A stretch of DNA of 21,340 nt from Lactobacillaceae bacterium (GTDB lineage: Bacteria; Bacillota; Bacilli; Lactobacillales; Lactobacillaceae). Made by a program: the position numbers and the translations under genes. Shown in pieces: positions 1 to 8,057 of this stretch. The notes under the pieces are model-generated. The model was not told the origin of the DNA. It did no database searches and saw only the letters and a list, made by a program, of their open reading frames with translations. Location of the stretch: the NCBI GenBank assembly GCA_031282325.1, contig JAITDY010000064.1, forward strand, positions 1 through 21,340. Reading direction: 5' to 3'. Position 1 is the stretch's first letter, and each line of letters opens with the position of its first letter.

Positions 1-938
1 TTAGTAATTAATTCTAAATGCTTAACTTCTGGTACAAATAATAAAAATCGCTGTTTTAAATTTTGGTGAATAATTTCTTTTAGGATTTTTGGCAATTTCT
101 GTTTTTCTAGATCTTTTAACCAATTATAGGCATATCGAACTTTAAAATTAGGTAACTCCCTGCCATGAAATCTTTGGGATAAAAAAGAAAGACTTTGCTT
201 ATTCTGTTTAATTATTTTTTTACTTGGAGTTGCACTTAGGTATAAAATTTTTCCATTTATTTTTAATGCATTTAAAACAGCATTTTCTAACATTGGATTA
301 TTTTGATACGGAAAAGAATCAACTTCATCAATAATAATTAAATCAAAAGCTTCTTGAAATTTTAATAATTGATGAGTGGTTAGGATGGTAATTGGTGTTC
401 TTTTATATTCCTCTAAACTACCGCCGAACATAGAGTGAATTGGTGTGTTTGCAAAAGCTAATTTAATTCTAGGTATTAATTCTAAAATTACATCTAATCT
501 TGGCGATGCAATGGCCAATCTATATCCTTTTTGTAAACTATAATTAATCAACGGAAATAACGTTTCTGTTTTGCCAGCTCCAGTAACCGCCCATAATAAA
601 TGACTCTTATTTTTTTGCAACGATTGAATGATTTCTATAGACACAAAATTTTGCTGACTAGTTAATTGGCCTTTCCACGTCATAAAATTTTGATGCGTAA
701 TTGCAAAACTAGGATCGGGACGATAAATTAACTTATTAAGAGTTGATATTCTTCCAAGCTGAATACAATCTAAACAATAAAATTGCCTATTTGGAAGATA
801 ATAAATATTATTGAATTTGCAACGATTACATTTTTTCTTCACAAAAGAATCTCTTTGAAAATATCCTTCATATCGGTCATTCTTATCAACAATTTGCAAA
901 AGCCCATAGTCATCTAAATCATTTATTTTAGCTTCCAT
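1..938 (-). CDS. comFA: ComFA-type competence helicase (5' part; runs off the window)
   Basis: Partial gene; about 312 codons are visible and the 3' end lies before position 1. The ATG at 938 is fixed by an in-frame stop 9 nt upstream, but I see no good ribosome binding site. My translation shows a four-cysteine zinc finger (C37xxC40 and C55xxC58), then a superfamily 2 helicase core: Walker A AVTGAGKTE near residue 118, a DEVD box in IIIDEVDSFP, and motif III as SATPS. Zinc finger plus DEVD-box core is the ComFA arrangement. ComFA is the cytoplasmic ATPase that helps pull single-stranded DNA through ComEC during transformation. Full-length proteins are about 430 residues, so roughly 100 are missing here. 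The gene is divergent from hpf, whereas comFA-comFC-hpf are usually co-oriented in related genomes. PriA or another SF2 helicase is a less likely alternative. Confidence 0.88.
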   Translation of the reverse strand, partial: MEAKINDLDDYGLLQIVDKNDRYEGYFQRDSFVKKKCNRCKFNNIYYLPNRQFYCLDCIQLGRISTLNKLIYRPDPSFAITHQNFMTWKGQLTSQQNFVSIEIIQSLQKNKSHLLWAVTGAGKTETLFPLINYSLQKGYRLAIASPRLDVILELIPRIKLAFANTPIHSMFGGSLEEYKRTPITILTTHQLLKFQEAFDLIIIDEVDSFPYQNNPMLENAVLNALKINGKILYLSATPSKKIIKQNKQSLSFLSQRFHGRELPNFKVRYAYNWLKDLEKQKLPKILKEIIHQNLKQRFLLFVPEVKHLELIT

Positions 939-1029
939 AATTACTTAATACGTTTTTTACATATTTTTACAAAAAAACCACTTTTTTCACACATTTTTGT
1001 TTTATGATTTAAATAAGGAGGTAATTCAA

Positions 1030-1605
1030 ATGACACTTGAATACAAAATTCGTGGTGAAAACATTCAAACTACGGAGGCAATAGAAAATTATGTTATTTC
1101 TCGATTGGAGAAATTAAATACTTATATAGATGAAAGTACCAATCCTAATCCGATTGCTAAAATTAATATTCGTAAATATAATGAAAAAACTTTTAAAATT
1201 GAGGTTACCGTTCCACTTAAGAGCTTAACTTTGCGTGCTGAAGAAACTCGTAGCGATTTATATGAAGCTACTGATTTTGTCAGCGATAAATTAGCTCGTC
1301 AGATTCGTAAATATAAAACCCGCGTTAATCGTAAGAGCCGCGAAAAAGGATTTAAAGGCATTGAATTAACTGATGCTCTTCCTGAAATTGCAGAGGAAGC
1401 AAATCCAATTACTGTTGTACGTCGTAAGACTTTAAGTCTTAAACCAATGGACGTCGAAGAAGCAATATTGCAAATGGAAATGCTTGGACATACATTTTTC
1501 ATTTTCAAAAACGTAGATAATACCGAAAATTTGGATATTGTCTATCGTCGTGACGATGGGGCTTATGGCTTAATTGAAACCAACGATCTAGATAGTTCTA
1601 AATAA
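1030..1605 (+). CDS. hpf: Long-form ribosome hibernation promoting factor
   Basis: Encodes 191 residues, the usual size of long HPF. The N-terminal domain (about residues 1-105) is the 30S-binding S30AE fold that sits in the mRNA/tRNA channel. The C-terminal domain (about 125-188, with RRKTLSLKPMDVEEA and GLIE) is the dimerisation domain that joins two 70S ribosomes into inactive 100S particles. I chose the ATG at 1030 because AAGGAGG lies 7 nt upstream. A frame opening at TTG 997 would read through that Shine-Dalgarno sequence and adds 11 residues unlike the family. In many Firmicutes hpf is followed by secA and prfB; here it stands alone and ends in a terminator shared with a convergent acetyltransferase gene. 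Confidence 0.95.
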   Translation: MTLEYKIRGENIQTTEAIENYVISRLEKLNTYIDESTNPNPIAKINIRKYNEKTFKIEVTVPLKSLTLRAEETRSDLYEATDFVSDKLARQIRKYKTRVNRKSREKGFKGIELTDALPEIAEEANPITVVRRKTLSLKPMDVEEAILQMEMLGHTFFIFKNVDNTENLDIVYRRDDGAYGLIETNDLDSSK

Positions 1606-1614
1606 TTAATTATT

Positions 1615-1645
1615 AAAAATCCCTCTTTAAAAAGAGGGATTTTTT
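1615..1645. terminator. Bidirectional terminator between hpf and the GNAT gene
   Basis: An inverted repeat AAAAATCCCTCTTT / AAAGAGGGATTTTT with a tiny loop is flanked by A-runs on the left and T-runs on the right. It therefore works as an intrinsic terminator for hpf (plus) and for the acetyltransferase gene (minus), whose stop codon is 4 nt away. Confidence 0.85.
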
Positions 1646-1648
1646 ATC

Positions 1649-2086
1649 TTAATCAATATTTAATCGATAAATCGATATTGGCTTTAATTGAGCATTGAAA
1701 AACCAAACATCTTCCGGAACATCAGTTGTTTCCTGAAACTGTCCTCCCAGTTTTTCAATCGTTTTTTTACTTGGAATATTATCAATTTCAGTGACAATAT
1801 ACAAATATTTCATTACATATTCCTTAGCAATTTTTTCAATCGCCTTTGTTGCGTAATAGGCATAATTATGGCCACGATCTTCAGGATCAATTTCATATTG
1901 AATATGACCACTATAACGGACGTTTTTATCATATCCATATAATAGACTGATTTTGCCTACAAGATCGTTTTTCTTATTGTAAATAAGAAACGAGTCTCGT
2001 GGGAGACCTGAAGGATCATTTTCATTTCTGATATCAAATTTTAAAAAAACAACTTCATTTTCAATATTTTCTATCGGCTTAAACAT
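1649..2086 (-). CDS. GNAT family N-acetyltransferase
   Basis: Encodes 145 residues from the ATG at 2086. The acetyl-CoA binding region is visible as YEIDPEDRGHNYAYYATKAI, a variant of the R/QxxGxG/A motif A, followed by the family's late motif with Asn and Ser then EKLGG (IDNIPSKKTIEKLGG). GNAT enzymes move an acetyl group from acetyl-CoA to an amine on a small molecule, peptide or ribosomal protein; the substrate here cannot be read from sequence. A TTG at 2110 would add eight residues, but the ATG has AAAGGA upstream (spacing 12 nt, rather long) and the family does not need the extension. A TATAAT sits only 7 nt before the ATG, so a leaderless transcript is possible. The gene lies just downstream of the oppA terminator, on the same strand. 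Confidence 0.8.
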   Translation of the reverse strand: MFKPIENIENEVVFLKFDIRNENDPSGLPRDSFLIYNKKNDLVGKISLLYGYDKNVRYSGHIQYEIDPEDRGHNYAYYATKAIEKIAKEYVMKYLYIVTEIDNIPSKKTIEKLGGQFQETTDVPEDVWFFNAQLKPISIYRLNID

Positions 2087-2119
2087 AGTTTTATTATATC
2101 CTTTAATCAAAATAAATAA

Positions 2120-2140
2120 AAAGACTCAAATTGAGTCTTT
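2120..2140 (-). terminator. Terminator of oppA
   Basis: A perfect inverted repeat (AAAGACTCAA, one central A, TTGAGTCTTT) starts 9 nt after the oppA stop. On the minus strand it is followed by a T-rich run (TTTTTATTTATTTT). It separates oppA from the acetyltransferase gene. Confidence 0.8.
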
Positions 2141-2148
2141 ATAATTAC

Positions 2149-3930
2149 TTACTTAGTAACAGTTTTCTTTGAAGAAACACCGATATTTGAAAGCTTTTCA
2201 TTTTGTCCAAAGTCTAGATTATAGCCAGTAACACGCTTGTTGACAGGGACATAAGAAATATTGAAAGATGTTGGAATGATGAAGGCTTCATCGTGTACAT
2301 ATTGTTGATACTTATGGAATTGCTTTATACGATAAGATTCATCTAATGATTTTTCAGAATCAATGTTCTTTAATAATGAAGTTAATTTATCTGAAGTAAA
2401 GTGACCAAAGTTATATGGAGCACGAGCACCAAACAAATCACTTTGAGAAGGTTCAGAAGAAAGTGACCATGCACCATCAGTAAAATCCCAATTTTGATCT
2501 GCAGTTGGATCGGTCATCATTGAAACATAAGTATTAAAGTCAATTAACTTATTTTTGTATAATTTAACTTCAACTCCAACAGCCTTCCATTTTTGGATAT
2601 AATTTTGTGCAACTGTTTCAGAATTTGCACTACCTGAACGTCCAAGATATACAAATGATAATTTTTTACCATCTTTTTCACGAATACCAGTTTTCTTATT
2701 TAACTTCCAGCCAGCTTCATCTAATAACTTAGCTGCTTTTTTTGGTTGATAATCGTATGCCTTAACATCTTTATTTGCAAATTTTTCAAACAATGGTGGA
2801 ATAGTAGTATTCGCAAGGCTAGCAAGCCCATTTGAGAATTTCTTTTGAACTTGAGTAACATTTCTTGCGTAACCAAGAGCTTGACGAACTTTCACATCAT
2901 TTAACGGTGTTTCACGGTCTGTAACGTTAATGCCTTTTTCAGCATCGAAATGGCCCAAATTATAATAAAGAGCTGAGAAATAATTATCTAATTGACCAAC
3001 AATTTTATAGCCAGATACTTTTGAGAATTTTGGATAATTACTATTACCAGCATCAAGATAAATATCGTATTCACCTGATTTTGCTGAAGCAACAGCCTTA
3101 GAAGGTGCTAAGATCGATACAGTTACACCATCTAATTTTGGTTTTTTACCAAAATAATATGGATTTCTTTCATAAGAAATTGATTCACCCGGAACAATCT
3201 TCTTAACTCTAAAGACTCCAGTAGTTACAGGTTCGGTATTAGTTTCCTTTGCTTTTGCAAGATCTTCAAATTTAATATCTTTTAATTGGTGATATGGGAC
3301 AGCTTCTTCAAGGAAGTATCCGTTACCTGATTGATACATCCCGGGAGTAACTTGATCAAAATGTAGAACAACTTTTTTACCGTTATCGCCATCAGGTAAT
3401 TCAACACCAGAAATTGTGTCTGCTTTACCATCATGATAATCTGCATAACCTTTAATATTTGCAAGTGCGTCTGTGAATCTTGAAGAACCTGACTTTGGGT
3501 TACCAGTTATTTCATAATTATATTCAATATCCTTTGCGACGATTGGTTGCCCATCGGACCATTTTGCATCATCACGAAGGGTGATTGTTGCTGTTTTAGC
3601 TTCCTTATCGATTTTTAGATTAGCCAATCCACCTTTGATGAATTTAAAACTACTGTCAGTCCAGAAAAGACCTTCATTAGCATATGCAGTTACATTTGAA
3701 GTTGTAGCATCATCAGATAAAGATCCTAGCCATTGTCCGACGAATGGGGTTTCTGATACTTCAGCAACTTTTAGCGTGCCACCCTTAATAGCCTTCTTAG
3801 GGTTTTTATAAGCAGTGTCGAACTTTCCAACTTTAGCAGCATCAGCTAGAGGGGCTGCAGATAAAAACGTACCTGCTAGGGTTCCTAAGGCAGCTGATCC
3901 TGATAAAAATTTAATAGTATTTTTTTTCAT
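2149..3930 (-). CDS. oppA: Oligopeptide-binding protein OppA (no lipobox)
   Basis: Encodes 593 residues of the family 5 extracellular solute-binding protein (SBP_bac_5) fold, which captures peptides outside the cell and hands them to OppBC. The N-terminus is a Sec signal peptide: basic MKKNTIK, a hydrophobic stretch to about residue 28, then A29-D30-A31 as a likely signal peptidase I site before A32. Unusually there is no lipobox cysteine; I found no cysteine anywhere in the protein. Most Gram-positive OppA proteins are lipoproteins. Family features include the early GGTLKVAEVSETP stretch, WSDGQPIVAKDIEYNYE and LNDVKVRQALGYARN. The start has AAAGGA at good spacing. It is the last gene of oppDFBCA and has its own promoter, which fits the known need for more binding protein than permease. 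Confidence 0.93.
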   Translation of the reverse strand: MKKNTIKFLSGSAALGTLAGTFLSAAPLADAAKVGKFDTAYKNPKKAIKGGTLKVAEVSETPFVGQWLGSLSDDATTSNVTAYANEGLFWTDSSFKFIKGGLANLKIDKEAKTATITLRDDAKWSDGQPIVAKDIEYNYEITGNPKSGSSRFTDALANIKGYADYHDGKADTISGVELPDGDNGKKVVLHFDQVTPGMYQSGNGYFLEEAVPYHQLKDIKFEDLAKAKETNTEPVTTGVFRVKKIVPGESISYERNPYYFGKKPKLDGVTVSILAPSKAVASAKSGEYDIYLDAGNSNYPKFSKVSGYKIVGQLDNYFSALYYNLGHFDAEKGINVTDRETPLNDVKVRQALGYARNVTQVQKKFSNGLASLANTTIPPLFEKFANKDVKAYDYQPKKAAKLLDEAGWKLNKKTGIREKDGKKLSFVYLGRSGSANSETVAQNYIQKWKAVGVEVKLYKNKLIDFNTYVSMMTDPTADQNWDFTDGAWSLSSEPSQSDLFGARAPYNFGHFTSDKLTSLLKNIDSEKSLDESYRIKQFHKYQQYVHDEAFIIPTSFNISYVPVNKRVTGYNLDFGQNEKLSNIGVSSKKTVTK

Positions 3931-3959
3931 ATTTTTTCCTTTTTTAATAAACCTTTCAT
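3927..3959 (-). other. Possible 10-codon leader ORF overlapping the oppA start
   Basis: On the minus strand ATG AAA GGT starts about 9 nt after the predicted oppA transcription start and runs 10 codons to a TGA that overlaps the oppA ATG in an ATGA arrangement. It contains the oppA ribosome binding site. It has no Shine-Dalgarno sequence of its own, so translation is uncertain and this may be chance. Confidence 0.2.
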
Positions 3960-3974
3960 TTGAAATTAATTACT

Positions 3975-4003
3975 ATATTAAATGAATATTAAAACTTAGT
4001 CAA
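3975..4003 (-). promoter_or_regulatory. oppA promoter
   Basis: On the minus strand TTGACT (4003-3998) and TAATAT (3980-3975) are separated by exactly 17 nt, close to the sigma-A consensus. The predicted start near 3968 gives a 5' UTR of about 38 nt that includes the oppA ribosome binding site. It sits directly after the hairpin that ends the oppC message, so oppA can be transcribed separately from oppDFBC. Confidence 0.75.
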
Positions 4004-4027
4004 CTAAAATTTAATATTAATTTAAAA

Positions 4028-4053
4028 AAAGTGTTTCTTTTAAGAAACACTTT
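4028..4053 (-). terminator. Intercistronic terminator or attenuator between oppC and oppA
   Basis: A 12-bp perfect inverted repeat (AAAGTGTTTCTT, loop TT, AAGAAACACTTT) lies 18 nt after the oppC stop. On the minus strand the stem's last Ts continue into further Ts. It probably stops part of the oppDFBC transcript and protects the 3' end of the rest. Confidence 0.75.
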
Positions 4054-4070
4054 AAGAGACATTTTTTAAA

Positions 4071-4994
4071 TTAACTTAATGATTGACGTTGATCAGCAGC
4101 ACGACGTATTGTTTGTCCTATCGTAACGATCGAAATAGTAAACAAAACAATTAAAACTGCTGATGGTAACCATACCCATAATCTATCAGTCATATTTTCA
4201 GGATCAGTGGCTAAATTAAGCAAAGTTCCTAAAGATGGAGATGCGGCTGGCAATCCAAAGCCTAAGAAAGCCAATCCAACTTCTAATCCAATATTACCTG
4301 CTAGTGATAAAGTAGCATCGGCAATTATCAATGAAGACATATTAGGCAAAATTTCTTTAAACATAATTCTAAAAGGAGAAGCTCCAGATAATTTAGCGGC
4401 TTTTACATAGTCCATGTTGACCTGCGCTAGAGCATTTGAACGAACAAAGCGCACATTAGCAAACCAAGTTACAGCCGTAAACACTAGAATTAAAGTAATT
4501 GGTGTATATTTTGGAATAATAGTTACGAAAACCATAACAGCCATTAAAGTTGGGATTAAAGCTAAAAATTCAATAAAACGCATAATTAGCCAATCAACTA
4601 TTCCACCATTATAGGCAGAAATAAGTCCAACTAACAAACCAATCAATTGCGTAATGATAGTATAAGCTATCGCGATAAACAATGAATTTCTTGCTGCAAC
4701 CACTAATAATTTAAATTCATCACGTCCACCGTCATCAGTTCCTAGTATGTGAAAAATGCTTTTTCCTGCTTCGTTAACAGTAGAAGAAAATGGGGTTAAA
4801 TACTGATCCATTATATTAACATTTACAAAATCTCCTGTTTTAATCAAAATTGCATAAACAAAAATAAATATTAATAAAACCGATACAAGAATTAATGAAA
4901 ATAATCCAGCTTTGTCTTTTTTAAATTCACGTTTTAAATTGCTTAAGAAGCTAACTTTTTCTTTTGCTTCAAGTTCTACATTTGTATTTTTCAT
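4071..4994 (-). CDS. oppC: Oligopeptide ABC transporter permease OppC
   Basis: Encodes 307 residues, a normal size for OppC. After a charged cytoplasmic N-terminus there is a transmembrane segment at about residues 32-53, then an extracellular stretch, then the five-helix BPD_transp_1 permease domain. The cytoplasmic EAA loop that docks with the ATPases is seen as YVKAAKLSGASPFRIMFKEIL. OppC pairs with OppB to form the membrane channel for peptides. The ATG at 4994 has a strong AGGAGG 5 nt upstream and follows the oppB stop after 12 nt, so the two are co-translated. The oppC stop is followed by a hairpin and then the oppA promoter. Confidence 0.95.
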   Translation of the reverse strand: MKNTNVELEAKEKVSFLSNLKREFKKDKAGLFSLILVSVLLIFIFVYAILIKTGDFVNVNIMDQYLTPFSSTVNEAGKSIFHILGTDDGGRDEFKLLVVAARNSLFIAIAYTIITQLIGLLVGLISAYNGGIVDWLIMRFIEFLALIPTLMAVMVFVTIIPKYTPITLILVFTAVTWFANVRFVRSNALAQVNMDYVKAAKLSGASPFRIMFKEILPNMSSLIIADATLSLAGNIGLEVGLAFLGFGLPAASPSLGTLLNLATDPENMTDRLWVWLPSAVLIVLFTISIVTIGQTIRRAADQRQSLS

Positions 4995-5006
4995 GTTAGC
5001 CTCCTT

Positions 5007-5966
5007 TTAACTAATACGTACTCGTGGATCAACCCAAGCTAGAATCAAATCAGAAAGCATTGCTCCAACTAAAGATAAAAATCCTGAAAATAAAATTAAG
5101 GTTGTAATGACCGCTGAATCATTAGTAGTTACTGAATTAGTAAACAATTGACCCATTCCGGGGAAATTAAAGATTGTTTCTAGAATAACTGCACCACCAA
5201 AGATGCTTACGATTTGGTATCCAAATCCTTGTGCTAGGGGCAAAACAGAATTTCTAAAATTATGTTTCCAGAATATTGCTTTTTCCGATACACCTTTAGC
5301 TCTAGCAGTTTTTATAAAATCAAGGTTTCTAGTATCTAACAAGCCAACACGAAGATAATTAAAAATTCCAACTGTTCCTAATAAAGCATAAGCGGTAGCC
5401 GGCAAGATAACGTGATAAATACGACTAAGGAAAATTTGAATAGGGCCTTCTGCACTTAAGCTGACCGACCCAGTTGTTGGGAACCAATGAAGCATATATC
5501 CAAACATAAAGATTAAAAACAGATAAACAATTACAGCTGGGATACCAAATGTAATTGAAGTAAAAGTAAGGAAGAAATTATCAATAAATTTTCCTTCTTT
5601 TTTAGCGGCAGCAACTGCCATTGGGATTCCGATTAAGTAAGTAAGGATTAATCCAAAAATAGATAACATTACAGTATTACCGATTCTTTGTCCGATTAAA
5701 GTAGTGACATCTTTTTTCATAACGAACGATTCACCGAAGTTACCGTGAAATACATTTCCAATCCATCTAACGTATTGGACATACCATGGATCATCTAATC
5801 CTGCGGCTTTTCTCATTTCTCTTAATTGATTCAGATCTAACTGTGGAGAAAATTTTCCAGTGAACGGATCGCCGGGCATAAACTTAGCAAGCCAAAAAAC
5901 TAAAAGTGTCATTAACAATAATTGCGGAATCATTAACAAAACACGCTTTATAATTAATTTCCACAT
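5007..5966 (-). CDS. oppB: Oligopeptide ABC transporter permease OppB
   Basis: Encodes 319 residues from the ATG at 5966. The N-terminus is a transmembrane helix (IIKRVLLMIPQLLLMTLLVFW), followed by the PGDPF motif typical of OppB/DppB and the permease domain with its EAA loop (ARAKGVSEKAIFWKHNFRN). It ends in LSDLILAWVDPRVRIS, the usual OppB/DppB ending. A TTG at 5987 would extend it by seven residues into the end of oppF. I chose the ATG because AAGGAG lies 10 nt before it and the resulting start MWKLIIKR is family-like. The gap to the oppF stop is one base, so translation is probably coupled. Confidence 0.94.
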   Translation of the reverse strand: MWKLIIKRVLLMIPQLLLMTLLVFWLAKFMPGDPFTGKFSPQLDLNQLREMRKAAGLDDPWYVQYVRWIGNVFHGNFGESFVMKKDVTTLIGQRIGNTVMLSIFGLILTYLIGIPMAVAAAKKEGKFIDNFFLTFTSITFGIPAVIVYLFLIFMFGYMLHWFPTTGSVSLSAEGPIQIFLSRIYHVILPATAYALLGTVGIFNYLRVGLLDTRNLDFIKTARAKGVSEKAIFWKHNFRNSVLPLAQGFGYQIVSIFGGAVILETIFNFPGMGQLFTNSVTTNDSAVITTLILFSGFLSLVGAMLSDLILAWVDPRVRIS

Positions 5967-5967
5967 C

Positions 5968-6939
5968 TTACTTATTCTCCTTTTCAAAGTTTTTTAATTC
6001 ATCAGCATTAACAGCGACTTTATGCGTTTTGGAAATTTCTTTTAAAAACGGATATGGCCTGCCATCTGTACCGTAATAAAAATCATGATTATCTTGATAT
6101 TCTTTTTCAATATCAAGACGATTCTGCTTATTTTTAGCCCTATTCTTTACATCCATTTGTGGAATTGCAGCCAAGAGACGCTTAGTATAAATATGTTGGG
6201 GATTATTAAAGACATCTTCTCTATTTCCTAATTCCACAAATCTGCCTAAATGCATAACAGCAATATTATTAGTCATGTGTCGTACGACACCTAAATCATG
6301 GGAAATAAACAAGAATGAAATTCCTAGATCTTTTTGAATTTTTTTCATGAAATTCAACACTTGGGCTTGGACAGATAAATCAAGAGCAGAAACTGGTTCA
6401 TCGGCAACAATTAATTTCGGATTAGTTGAAATAGCACGAGCAATTCCAATTCGTTGCCTTTGACCGCCAGAAAATTGGAAGGGATATTGATAAAGAGTTC
6501 TTTGAGGAAGACCTACAATGTCTAATAATTCTTTAGCACGTTTTTCAGTTTCTTCCTTGGACAATTTTTCAAAATTATGAATAGGTTCTGTTATGATATC
6601 GAAAATAGTTTTACGCGGATTAAGTGAACTCATAGAATCTTGGAAAATCATTTGCACGTCTTTATTGTAATTAATCTTCTTACGATTAGATGCTTTAGTA
6701 ATATCTAGTCCCTTATAAAAAATTTGCCCTTCAGTTGCTTTTTCCAAACCGACCACTACCGAACCAATTGTAGTTTTTCCAGATCCAGATTCACCCACCA
6801 ATCCGTAAGTTTCTCCTTCTTCGATTACAAAACTTACACCATCAGCGGCGTAAACTTTGTCAACGACACGATTAAAAAAACCACCACGGATTGGATAGTG
6901 TACCTTTAAATTTTCAATTTTTAATAATTCTTTAGCCAT
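5968..6939 (-). CDS. oppF: Oligopeptide ABC transporter ATPase OppF
   Basis: Encodes 323 residues. Walker A is GESGSGKT (residues 49-56), the signature is FSGGQRQR, and Walker B is LIVADEPVSALD with a following H-loop ISHDLG. OppF is the second of the two cytoplasmic ATPases that drive OppBC. The RGGFFNRVVDKVYAADGVSF region before Walker A is typical of the OppF/DppF half rather than OppD. After the ATPase core there is the oligopeptide transporter C-terminal region, with PHIYTKRLLAAIPQ. It starts 6 nt after the oppD stop; the ribosome binding site is weak (GTGG at about 10 nt), suggesting coupling to oppD. Confidence 0.95.
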   Translation of the reverse strand: MAKELLKIENLKVHYPIRGGFFNRVVDKVYAADGVSFVIEEGETYGLVGESGSGKTTIGSVVVGLEKATEGQIFYKGLDITKASNRKKINYNKDVQMIFQDSMSSLNPRKTIFDIITEPIHNFEKLSKEETEKRAKELLDIVGLPQRTLYQYPFQFSGGQRQRIGIARAISTNPKLIVADEPVSALDLSVQAQVLNFMKKIQKDLGISFLFISHDLGVVRHMTNNIAVMHLGRFVELGNREDVFNNPQHIYTKRLLAAIPQMDVKNRAKNKQNRLDIEKEYQDNHDFYYGTDGRPYPFLKEISKTHKVAVNADELKNFEKENK

Positions 6940-6945
6940 TATCTT

Positions 6946-7974
6946 TTACCACTTTTTTAGTTTTTTCTTACTAGTTTTTTCATCAGGAAAACTGAAATCT
7001 TTCCATGCATTTCCACGGACGAAATGCCCTTTTTCTATCTCGGCTGGAGTGTCTGAAACTTTTTCCTGTGCTAAATCAGCAAGCCAAGGTACTCGTTGTA
7101 AAAATAAATCTTTGCTATGATCCATATCTGCTAAAGAAGGGACGGTCCCGGGAATCACATAAAGTTCGTCGCCAGTTGTATCTTCAGATGGATTAGCTCG
7201 TAACAGCGATCGGGTGTATGGATGAGTTGGATTTTCGAATACTTGTTCAACTGAACCGCTTTCGACAATTTGACCTGCATACATAACTGCAACAGAATCT
7301 GCCATTTCAGCAACAACACCTAAATCATGAGTAATTAAAAGTACACCTGATTTTTTCTTCTTTTGAATTTCTTGAATTAAATCTAGAATTTGCGCTTGGA
7401 TAGTTACATCTAAAGCTGTTGTTGGCTCATCGGCAATAATTAAATCTGGTTCGTTTGCAATAGCTAAAGCAATCATGACACGTTGACGCATTCCTCCCGA
7501 TAATTCATGAGGATATTGTTTAGCTACTCGTTCTGGCTTTGTAATTCCAACTTCTTTTAGTAATTCAATCGTTCTATTTTCCCATTTTTCCCTAGGATAA
7601 ACATCATGAACTTCCATTGCTTCAGAAATTTGATCCCCAATTTTCATTAGAGGATTCAAGGCTGAAAGTGGGTCTTGAAAAATCATTCCGACTTTCACGC
7701 CACGTAATTCTTGCATTTCTTTATCTGATGCGCCAATAATTTGATGTCCATCTAGAACAATAGAACCTGATACTCTAGCCTGATTTTTAGAATGCAAACC
7801 AATTACAGAAGTTGCAAAAGTAGACTTGCCTGATCCTGATTCTCCGACTAATGCCAAAACTTCTCCCGGCTTAACTGCTAGATCAACATTGTAAAGAGCC
7901 GTTAGCCATTTTCCGTTAATTCGAAAATCAACTGAAACGCCTTTTGCATCTAGTAAGTTTTTTCCTTCTATCAT
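6946..7974 (-). CDS. oppD: Oligopeptide ABC transporter ATPase OppD
   Basis: Encodes 342 residues, first gene of the opp operon. Walker A is GESGSGKS (residues 44-51), the signature LSGGMRQR, Walker B LIIADEPTTALD and the H-loop ITHDLG. The LSGGMRQR signature and the C-terminal HPYTRSLLRANPS segment are characteristic of OppD/DppD. It hydrolyses ATP with OppF to power peptide uptake. The ATG at 7974 has AAAGG 7 nt upstream. The leader of about 100 nt is AT-rich and no confident promoter stands out; the best candidate has a 19-nt spacer (TTGCTT and TACTTT on the minus strand). Read-through from mazF is possible because only a weak AU hairpin separates them. Confidence 0.95.
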   Translation of the reverse strand: MIEGKNLLDAKGVSVDFRINGKWLTALYNVDLAVKPGEVLALVGESGSGKSTFATSVIGLHSKNQARVSGSIVLDGHQIIGASDKEMQELRGVKVGMIFQDPLSALNPLMKIGDQISEAMEVHDVYPREKWENRTIELLKEVGITKPERVAKQYPHELSGGMRQRVMIALAIANEPDLIIADEPTTALDVTIQAQILDLIQEIQKKKKSGVLLITHDLGVVAEMADSVAVMYAGQIVESGSVEQVFENPTHPYTRSLLRANPSEDTTGDELYVIPGTVPSLADMDHSKDLFLQRVPWLADLAQEKVSDTPAEIEKGHFVRGNAWKDFSFPDEKTSKKKLKKW

Positions 7975-8057
7975 TTTTTAACCTTTCATTTTTATTAATT
8001 AAAAGTATCTATTTTTTAAGTAAAAAAAGCAAGTTTTTAAGTTTCAAATTTAAATTC

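Noticed and set aside
939..960. Possible ComX/sigma-H competence box upstream of comFA (AACGTATT on the minus strand)
   Set aside because: Only 5 of 8 positions match the TACGAATA box and it lies too close to the ATG. Chance similarity in AT-rich DNA is as likely.
997..1029. TTG at 997 as the hpf start
   Set aside because: It would translate through the strong AAGGAGG site that correctly precedes ATG 1030, and the extra residues do not fit the family.
5967..5987. TTG at 5987 as the oppB start
   Set aside because: It lies inside oppF and uses the bases that form the oppB ribosome binding site; ATG 5966 fits better.
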